Assembly: GCA_027062145.1 (NCBI GenBank)
Contig: JAMOTX010000074.1
Location: 1 to 5,551, forward strand
Source: Candidatus Altimarinota bacterium
Lineage (GTDB): Bacteria > Patescibacteriota > Gracilibacteria > BD1-5 > UBA6164
Direction: 5' to 3'
Length of the DNA stretch: 5,551 nt
Shown here: positions 1-5,551 of the stretch, in pieces
How positions within the stretch are numbered: the first letter of the stretch is position 1
Layout: each line of letters opens with the position of its first letter
Made by a program: the position numbers and the translations under genes
Notes under the pieces: model-generated
Seen by the model: the letters and a program-made list of their open reading frames with translations, nothing else
What the model was told of the DNA's origin: nothing
The model's database searches: none

Positions 1-168
1 ATCAATTCTTAACCTAATCCTACAATAAGTCGAATAAGCTTCAATATGAATATCCGAAGCTCCCTCTTCTACTGCAATTGTTAACAAAAGTTTAAATAAA
101 GATTCTATATCTACATCTAAAATCGCATTTTGAAGCTTTTCATACCATTTACTCTGCTTATTAATCAT
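1..168 (-). CDS. Type IV pilus / type II secretion ATPase (PilB/PilT/GspE family), N-terminal fragment
   Basis: Fifty-six codons are visible before the gene leaves the window at its 3' end. Residues 36-43 read GASDIHIE, followed by CRIRLRID at 49-56. This is the start of the conserved T2SSE region (GASDIHIEP..., R-x-R-x-RIDG) found in the hexameric cytoplasmic ATPases that drive pilus extension, retraction or type II secretion. The usual Pro after IE is Ala here. The Walker A and B boxes would lie beyond the edge. Only about 35 residues precede the motif, whereas PilB and GspE normally carry a large N-terminal N1/MshEN domain. The length is thus PilT-like, while DIHIE rather than DLHL is PilB/GspE-like, so I assign no symbol. 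ATG at 168-166 is the only plausible start: a TAA lies four codons upstream and the codons between are ATC, ATT and ATA. No Shine-Dalgarno is visible. The gene starts 78 bp after the 728-residue membrane protein and may share its transcript. Family call firm, paralogue unclear. Confidence 0.85.
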   Translation of the reverse strand, partial: MINKQSKWYEKLQNAILDVDIESLFKLLLTIAVEEGASDIHIEAYSTYCRIRLRID

Positions 169-178
169 TATAATGATT
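163..178. promoter_or_regulatory. 16-bp perfect palindrome over the ATPase start codon, with further AATCATT sites nearby
   Basis: AATCATTATAATGATT at 163-178 is a perfect palindrome that includes the ATG of the ATPase gene. Its half-site AATCATT recurs at 228-234 and 242-248, so four copies (three on plus, one on minus) lie within 86 bp between the two genes. The heptamer also turns up singly inside coding regions, near 913, 1418, 3329 and 4847, but is not clustered there. It could be an operator, or a small start-codon hairpin in the mRNA. In DNA this A/T-rich, chance is a real alternative. Confidence 0.3.
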
Positions 179-184
179 TAATAA

Positions 185-213
185 ATTAAACTGGTAAAAA
201 TTAATTTCAGCAA
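185..213 (-). promoter_or_regulatory. Weak candidate promoter for the ATPase gene
   Basis: On the minus strand TTGCTG (213-208) and TTTAAT (190-185) are separated by 17 bp. The -10 box matches 5 of 6 consensus bases but the -35 matches only TTG well. Transcription would start near 178, about ten bases before the ATG and at the edge of the palindrome, giving a nearly leaderless message. Read-through from the upstream gene is equally plausible, since no terminator was found between them. Confidence 0.25.
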
Positions 214-246
214 AATACCTAAACACAAATCATTTATAATTAATCA

Positions 247-2433
247 TTACTTACAATACCCTCTTTCCTTAAAAATTCTATAAACCTGCAAATTAGCCAA
301 TAATTTATCCAATAATTTAGCTTTCTTAGATTCTTTTTGCAAATTATCAATAATTTGTTGTAATTCTTTTAGGTCATACAATTTTGCAGCATCTACATTT
401 CACTTTGACAAAATATTATATTTATTTTTTATATAAGATAAAGCTTTTCATAAATCAAAGCTAGATCAATTTGTTACAGACTTACAAGAACCTTGACCTA
501 TATAAGAAAGAATTTTATTATATTCATCTTGAGTTAAATATTTATAGAAAATAGATAACCCTACATTAGCATTATACATTGCCAAAGCATTATTTTTCTC
601 ATTTTTAGTAAATGTAAATTTATCTAATTGTAAAATAGATGGCAAGTTATTATATACATCTTTTAACCTTTCCAAAAGAGAATAATTTATTTTCCCCAAT
701 TTATCAACCATAGTATAAGCTATAAAGTAATTAGTATTAAACTTGTTTATAAACTTATATTTACATACAAAATCGATATCTTTATTTAAATCACACTTAG
801 CAAAAGTTTTTATAGTATTAGCTATTTGAGAATAATTTTTATCAAAAATATCACTACAATATCCATTTTCTTTAATGCAATCATACAATCTTGCACCTAC
901 TAATTTATCCCAATCATTAATTTTATGATATTCATTTTTAATAAATTTATAAAAACTAGAGTTTGTATAATTTGAATTAGATAGTTTAGAAAAATATGAT
1001 AATAATAAAGAATTTATATCATCAAGATTAACATTATTTTTTAAAAATTCAGAATTAATCTGAGAAGGTAACTTACAATTTCACTTACAATTAAATAATT
1101 TCCTACAATTATCATTAAATTTTTGAGTACACTTATACAACTGATAAGCTATCCACCTAGTTCATAACTTTTTATTTACTTCAAAATCCTGTGGCAATTG
1201 CTGTTGAACATATTGCTTAATCTGATTCCAAAGATAATAAGTAAATTCATTTATTAATACAATATTTTTTATATCTGATGTAATAGTAAGCTTCGAAATC
1301 AATCAATAAAAAGATTTCTCATCTATTAAATTAAATTTAATATTTAATCAAACTAGTGCTAAATTGTTACGCAGAATGTTAAGTTTTTGCAATTTAATTC
1401 ATTCAATAACATTATTTAATCATTGATATAACTTACCTTTATAAGAAATAGTAAAAAAGTCTGTCCAATATTTAATTAAATTTAAATCAATATACCCAGC
1501 TTTTTTCAAATATTCTGAACCAAAAATATCTGGATTTATAACTTGTGAAAAGGGATTAATCCAAATATTTACAGAAGGTAATAAAATATAAGATAAAAAA
1601 TTTTTATAAGGAGCTACATTTGATAAATATTTTTGTTTATATAGCTCAGCCTGAATAGACACAAATTTTGATATTGCAGGTAATTCGTAAATATATAGTT
1701 TTGATAAAACCTTAGCCGTATTGTCAACTAGTTGCTTATCCTTAATATATTTTAAAACTTCTGCTCTATTAAGATTAGGAAAACTAGATAAATATTTCCT
1801 TAAAGTTAAAACATTATTAAATTCCTGAAGCTGATTAACTGAAAATAAATCAATTTTTTGTAAAATTTTCTGTAATTTTTCTTTTTTAGAAATAATATTA
1901 GTTGTATCAAAAAATGAATCTAACATAAATTTAGCAGCAGAATCTGAAGAATAAATATCTACAATAATTTCTTTAATAACATTCTTATACAACTTATTGT
2001 ATTCTTTCTGGTTATAAGTTAAATACTCTTTAATATATAAAGAGTCTACAATAGAAGTAATTATTCTTAAGTTATTGTTTTTTATCAAGTTAATTAGCTT
2101 AGGATCATTTATTATAGCTATTTGGTTTACATTATTTTGAAGCTTTTGATAAGTAACATAAGTATTTTTAACTAAAACAATAAACGCTATAAGTACAATA
2201 AATAAAATACTAGAAAATAAATAAAAAAATAACTTATCTCTATAGGAATAATACCATAGCAATATATCTTCCTTCTTTATTGACTTAATTTTTTTAATTA
2301 TTTTTTCTAAATTATCCTTTGAAAAAATTTCTTGCAATTTATCTAATAATTCTTCTAACTTTTCTTTTGAAAATGTATCCTTATTACCAATTTTTTTAAA
2401 TAACGATATAATATTATTTATTTTTGTTTTCAT
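247..2433 (-). CDS. Unrecognised 728-aa single-pass membrane protein with a Cys-rich distal ectodomain
   Basis: I do not recognise this family. Read with UGA as Gly, the frame is open for 728 codons and ends at TAA (249-247). Nine UGA codons fall at residues 338, 345, 362, 377, 424, 451, 656, 662 and 678. The layout is: residues 1-67, a lysine-rich cytoplasmic tail with two tandem 16-residue amphipathic repeats (21-36 and 37-52); residues 68-88, one hydrophobic anchor (LFFYLFSSILFIVLIAFIVLV) with positive charge on its N-terminal side, so N-in; then about 640 largely helical residues predicted outside the membrane. The first 434 residues have no cysteine. The rest has ten, at 435, 443, 449, 453, 519, 526, 547, 557, 650 and 727, an even number that suggests disulfides. 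Residues 682-724 look like a charged helix or coiled coil. ATG at 2433 is the first start after an in-frame TAA eight codons upstream; its leader is A-rich without a Shine-Dalgarno. Its place between another bitopic protein and a pilus/secretion ATPase suggests envelope machinery or a surface structure (inference). Confidence 0.92.
2278..2373 (-). repeat. Two tandem 16-residue repeats inside the 728-aa protein
   Basis: Residues 21-36 (FSKEKLEELLDKLQEI) and 37-52 (FSKDNLEKIIKKIKSI) align without gaps. The shared pattern is FSK-x-x-LE-x-[LI][LI]-x-K-[LI]-x-x-I. The hydrophobic positions fall on one face of a helix, so the pair probably forms an amphipathic helix or a short coiled coil just before the membrane anchor. 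The repeat is seen at protein level; its role is unknown. Confidence 0.7.
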
Positions 2434-2465
2434 TTTTTTTATTAAATAACTAAATTAAATTTCTA

Positions 2466-2478
2466 ATTATAAATTATA
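2466..2478 (-). promoter_or_regulatory. Two overlapping TATAAT-like boxes upstream of the 728-aa gene
   Basis: The minus strand reads TATAATTTATAAT across 2478-2466, two perfect -10 hexamers 7 bp apart, 33-45 bp before the ATG at 2433. Neither has a recognisable -35: the sequence 17 bp upstream is A-rich or TAATAT. Such hexamers arise easily by chance in a 65-bp spacer that is nearly all A/T, so this is only a possible secondary promoter. Transcription from the upstream gene is the default reading. Confidence 0.2.
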
Positions 2479-2498
2479 AATATAACCGTTTTTTTATA

Positions 2499-3788
2499 TT
2501 AATATGATATATCCGTAACTTCTAAATCAACTTTAGGTTGAACAGATGTAACAAATTTTTGACTAGCTGTAATAAAACTAAGTTTATATCCTCCTACTCT
2601 CTTAGTAATTTTTTTAACTTTCACAGTATTATAAGAAATATTTTTTCATATAATTAAACGAGATTCTCTTAATAAAGTTACTATATCAGATAAAAGCTGA
2701 ATTACTCAAATCTTTGAACTTATTTCTGGAGACAACATCAATTTAATAGAAAAAGACAAATTCTCAGACTTAGGATCATATGAAAGCAATTGTACATCAA
2801 CAGGCAAAAATTCGCTTTCTAAATTTTTACCTAAATTTAAAGTTCTAGCATAAACATTTTTAATAAATTCTACATAATCAGTTATAAACTTGTTTTTATC
2901 TAAAAAAGGATATATTCTTTTAAATTGATTATATCTATCATTTAACCTATCTGCAAAAATATTTTGAAAATTATTAACAAAATAAGAATTTGCTAAAGTA
3001 TCATCCGAAGTATACATATAATTAAAATAAATATTCTTAAGATATTCATATGTTCCTTGATCTTTAAAATATTGAATATCAGATTCTATATAATCAAGTA
3101 ATTCATTGGAAGAGATTAAACGATATTTTCCAGGAAACTTACTTCTAGTATAAACAAAATCAAATATTTGTTGCTTAAATAATCAAGACTTTATATATAC
3201 ATAATCAGTTACATATAATTTTATAGAATTCAATGTAGTAAGAATTGGTAATATTCTAATATTTTTAACTACACTTTGTAATTCTTTAGGAAAAAACTTA
3301 TATTGAACTAACAGGTTTTGATATTTTTTTAAATCATTATAATTAGATTTGATTAAGCTGTAATTTTGATTTTTTAATAGCTCCTTAAATTTTAATTTAT
3401 CATAAAATAAAATTCACGGATTTTGTAAGTAACTTTTAATGTTTATATCTTGCTTAATAGGAACATCTTTAGAATTAACAGAAACAGAAAAATTAGAACT
3501 AGAAAACACCTTCAATAAAATAGACTTAATAGTATTAACATACATAGATTCATATAAAGTTAAATTATCTTGAGGCTTAACACTAAATAAAAAAAAGTAA
3601 TAAGTACCTCCTAATATTATTATTAAGAAAATTAATAACAAAGTTAAATATCACACTAATTTAGTTTTCCAACTAATCTTTTCTTTAGTTTTTGTTATTT
3701 TTTGAATCGAATCAATTCCTCAATCATCCTCTAAATCTGCCAATAAATCATCCATTTCTGGATTAGTATCAAATTCCTTTTTATCCAT
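2499..3788 (-). CDS. Unrecognised 429-aa single-pass membrane protein, possibly PilO/PilN-like at its C-terminus
   Basis: I do not recognise a named family. With UGA as Gly the frame runs 429 codons to TAA (2501-2499), using UGA at residues 23, 46, 125, 202, 361 and 381. Residues 1-26 are strongly acidic (ten Asp/Glu, including EMDDLLADLEDD) and 30-44 are Lys-rich. A single hydrophobic anchor spans about 48-68, and positive charge before it predicts N-in with about 360 residues outside. The ectodomain is Tyr- and Phe-rich and has no cysteine. Its end suggests strand (346-356, LSFSIKLML), helix (362-380), strand (384-394), strand (400-413). That order resembles the ferredoxin-like domain of PilN/PilO/GspM pilus and secretion proteins, but this is a resemblance by eye without a sequence signature. 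ATG at 3788 is forced: TAA lies two codons upstream. The leader is A/T only, with no Shine-Dalgarno. The gene heads a likely unit with the 728-residue protein (65 bp gap) and the ATPase, behind its own promoter. A PilO-like assembly role is tentative; that it is a real gene is nearly certain. Confidence 0.92.
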
Positions 3789-3818
3789 TTTTTATTTTTA
3801 TATATGTAAAACACTTAT

Positions 3819-3846
3819 ATTGTATTTTTTATCTTAATTTAGTCAA
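3819..3846 (-). promoter_or_regulatory. Sigma70-like promoter for the membrane-protein/ATPase unit
   Basis: On the minus strand TTGACT (3846-3841, 5 of 6 consensus) and TACAAT (3824-3819, 5 of 6) are separated by 16 bp. They lie just after the valS terminator and 30 bp before the ATG at 3788, which would give a short leader of about 24 bases. This is the best promoter match in the window and it sits exactly where a new transcript is expected. Confidence 0.6.
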
Positions 3847-3877
3847 ATTTTTTATACCTTTTTATCTTTACAAATTT

Positions 3878-3900
3878 AAAAAAGCCTGGATTAACCAGAC
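3878..3900 (-). terminator. Intrinsic terminator of valS
   Basis: The minus-strand RNA reads GUCUGG-UUAAU-CCAGGC followed by UUUUUU. It forms a six-pair stem (one U-G wobble) with a five-base loop and a U tract. This is among the most G+C-rich spots in an otherwise A/T spacer. The first stem base is the last base of the valS TAG stop codon, so gene and terminator are fused. It should separate valS from the next unit. Confidence 0.85.
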
Positions 3901-5551
3901 TATTTCTTCATTTTTAGTTTAATTGCTGCAATTTCTTCTTTTAATTTTAATATTTTTTCTTCTACTTCTTGTTTTTTCTTTTCTTTAGCTTTAACAACTT
4001 CAGGAGAAGCTTTTTGCCTAAATCAGTCAGAAGCAAGTAATTTCCTAATTCCTTGTAAAAATTGTTCTTCTTCTTTAAGTTTTTTCTCTAATTCGTGAAG
4101 TTTTTGATGATAATCAACTTCAGCTTCAGGCAATTGAATTCAAATTTTTGTATTTCCTACCACATCAGTTACTGCATCTTGTTCAAATTCTTCAGAAATT
4201 TCAGATAAGTTTACAATTCTTTTTATCAAATCCTCATATTTTCACAATCTTTCTTTAAAGTTTTCAATATAAGCTTTCACTTCCAAATGAGGTTTAATAT
4301 TGTTTGTAGCTCTTAAGGTCCTCAAACCAACAATAGTATCTACCAACAAATTGATAGTTTCATCTTCTTCAATTCATAATTGTTTTGGATATTCACTTAC
4401 CATCAAAGCACCTGAAAACTTCATTTTTCTCCATAATCTTTCTGTTACAAATGGAATTACAGGATGTAACAACTTATAAATTGTTCCCAAAGCATAAAGC
4501 AAAACAGTTGGTGTAAATGGACCATCATCATACTTTGAAATTTCTATATACCAATCACAAAACTTATTCCAAACAAATTTCTGAACATTTAAGAAAGCCT
4601 CTCCAAAATAAAATTTATCCATAGAATCACTTACTTGTTGAATCAATTTATCCAATCCAGCCAAAATCCACTTATCAAAACTTGTTAATTCATTTACATT
4701 ATCTTTTAGTAAGTTATACAATTCATCATAATCAATCTCTTGGGCATCTTCAATTTCAGCCTTGTTATATACAAATCTAGAAGCATTCCACAATTTGTTG
4801 ATAAATCTTTTATTGTAATCAAGCTTATCTTCCGAGAAATTTAAATCATTACCTGGAGTTGTTCCAAGAACTAATGTTAATCTTAAAGCATCAGCTCAAT
4901 GAGTTTTAATTTTATCCAATGGGTCTACCACATTTCACTTAGATTTTGACATTTTTTGTCATTTCTCATCTCTTACTAGTCAGTGCAAATATACATTTTC
5001 AAAAGGTTTCCAGTTAAATTCTCATTTTCATTGAGTAACTGGATTATCTTTCATCATATAATAAGACATAAACATCATTCTAGCAACCCAAAAGAAAATT
5101 ATATCATACCCTGTTTCTAATACAGTATTTGGATAAAATTCCTTCAAATCTTCAGTAGTTTCAGGCCAACCTAAAACAGAGAATGGCCGTAAACCTGAAC
5201 TAAACCAAGTATCCAAAGTATCTGAATCTTGCTTTAAATTAGTACTATCACAATGAGTACACTTTAGTTTAAAAATAAAAGTATCATCATTTGGTTCTAA
5301 GAAAGAAGAATTTTCTAACCAAGTTGCAATTTTTTCACCAGCTACCAAAATTTTATCAACATCTGCTGATTTCACAGCTTTTAAAGCCTCTTCTAATTCG
5401 TCTAATTCTTTCTCAAAACCTATCTCTTGAGATTTTAATTTATAAGATTTTAAATAAGATTCATAAACTTTTCATTCAACTTTCACAAAAGCATCTTGAT
5501 ACAAAAGCTCAATAAGTTGTTCAATATTAAAAGGATTTTCAAGTTTTGAGT
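3900..5551 (-). CDS. valS: Valyl-tRNA synthetase, C-terminal 549 residues (5' end outside the window)
   Basis: This class I enzyme charges tRNA-Val with valine in the cytoplasm. Fragment residues are numbered from the first complete codon at 5549. Visible landmarks are a zinc-knuckle-like CTHC (97-100), DTWFSS (113-118), GYDIIFFWVARMM in the catalytic core, KMSKS (199-203), and LWNASRF (253-259) opening the anticodon-binding domain. From about 478 to 549 there is a charged coiled coil including LASDGFRQKASPEVV, the C-terminal arm typical of ValRS; LWNASRF and this arm exclude IleRS and LeuRS. Eleven UGA codons are read through, at 26, 174, 176, 190, 197, 205, 218, 392, 436, 470 and 509. Those at 190, 197 and 205 fall on the invariant glycines of HGLVRDEKGQKMSKSKGN. 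Codon 121 is CGG where LWPFS is usual. The editing domain and the HIGH motif lie beyond the edge. At least 106 residues precede QDSDTLDTWF without an HRIPxWY motif, so an insertion is likely. The gene ends at TAG directly in a terminator. Identity is certain. Confidence 0.98.
4935..4982 (-). other. Diagnostic UGA-as-glycine codons in the KMSKS region of valS
   Basis: Three in-frame UGA codons, at 4982-4980, 4961-4959 and 4937-4935, align with the three conserved glycines of the ValRS motif HG-LVRDEK-GQ-KMSKSK-GN. A fourth UGA at 4898-4896 falls on the Gly of the usual YGADALR motif (here THGADALRL). UGG is used as Trp in the same gene (DTWF, LGWPE, FFWVA, LWNAS). This fixes UGA as Gly rather than Trp or stop for the whole window. 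Confidence 0.96.
5187..5189 (-). other. Lone CGG codon at a usual tryptophan position of ValRS
   Basis: Fragment residue 121 is CGG within SSGL-x-PFSVLGWPE. Bacterial ValRS sequences normally have SSALWPFSTLGWPE here, with Trp at x. No other CGG, and no CGA or CGC, occurs in frame in the four genes; arginine is written AGA/AGG plus three CGU. This is consistent with CGG read as Trp, as reported for Absconditabacterales, but it is a single codon and the human enzyme has Phe at this position. Confidence 0.5.

Noticed and set aside
169..246. GGTA...TACC inverted pair between the 728-aa gene and the ATPase gene as a terminator.
   Set aside because: The stem is only four pairs with a loop of about 19 bases, and the only U-rich run lies inside the loop.
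1423..2433. Absence of UGA from the first 337 codons of the 728-aa gene as a sign of a foreign segment.
   Set aside because: That part contains only about four glycines in all, so lack of UGA is not informative, and composition and codon use otherwise look like the rest.
2479..2500. Hairpin AATATAA-loop-TTATATT at the end of the 429-aa gene, considered as a terminator.
   Set aside because: The seven-pair stem is all A-U, the loop is eight bases and no U tract follows on the minus strand. It is too weak and is expected by chance in this composition.
466..4793. Reading the interrupted frames as a run of pseudogenes or short separate genes.
   Set aside because: Every interruption is TGA, never TAA or TAG, and all fall in one frame per gene. 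In ValRS they coincide with conserved glycines. Decay would give mixed stops and frameshifts.
5291..5515. Plus-strand open frame of 74 codons.
   Set aside because: It lies antisense within valS, is low-complexity in composition and has no recognisable motif; it is a shadow of the real gene.
3900..5551. UGA as tryptophan (Mycoplasma-type code 4).
   Set aside because: It would put Trp in KMSKSK-x-N, K-x-QKMSKS and TH-x-ADALR, all invariant or near-invariant glycines. UGG is already used at the conserved Trp positions.

Overview
The window is very A+T-rich (roughly three quarters A/T by eye). All of its genes lie on the minus strand, so it reads from right to left. Under the standard bacterial code every long gene appears to be broken by in-frame TGA codons. 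Read with UGA as glycine (genetic code 25), the same stretches become four clean genes that end only at TAA or TAG. The case for glycine is direct: in the valyl-tRNA synthetase, UGA sits at the invariant glycines of the signature VYLHGLVRDEKGQKMSKSKGN, while UGG is kept for tryptophan. This code is known from the candidate phyla Absconditabacteria (SR1) and Gracilibacteria (BD1-5), whose studied members are tiny host-dependent or predatory bacteria. The only in-frame CGG codon in about 1,765 codons falls on a position that is normally tryptophan in bacterial ValRS. That fits the CGA/CGG-to-Trp reassignment reported for Absconditabacterales and tilts the placement towards that group.

Layout from right to left. 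(1) 5551-3900: the C-terminal 549 residues of valyl-tRNA synthetase (valS), cut by the window edge. It ends in TAG and runs straight into a strong intrinsic terminator (3900-3878). (2) A sigma70-like promoter (TTGACT-16-TACAAT, 3846-3819) then starts a new unit. (3) 3788-2499: a 429-residue protein with an acidic cytoplasmic tail, one membrane anchor, a large extracytoplasmic domain and no cysteine. (4) 2433-247: a 728-residue protein of the same N-in, single-anchor design, with a basic helical tail that holds a 16-residue tandem repeat. Its distal half carries ten cysteines and its proximal 434 residues carry none. (5) 168-1: the first 56 residues of a PilB/PilT/GspE-type secretion or pilus ATPase with an unusually short N-terminus, running off the left edge.

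The two unrecognised membrane proteins and the ATPase are consecutive, co-directional, separated by 65 and 78 bp, and have no recognisable terminator between them. The simplest reading, an inference, is a lineage-specific type IV pilus or secretion module in which the two bitopic proteins play a PilN/PilO-like or surface role. No RNA gene, mobile element or CRISPR array was seen, and no stretch above 300 bp lacks a gene.
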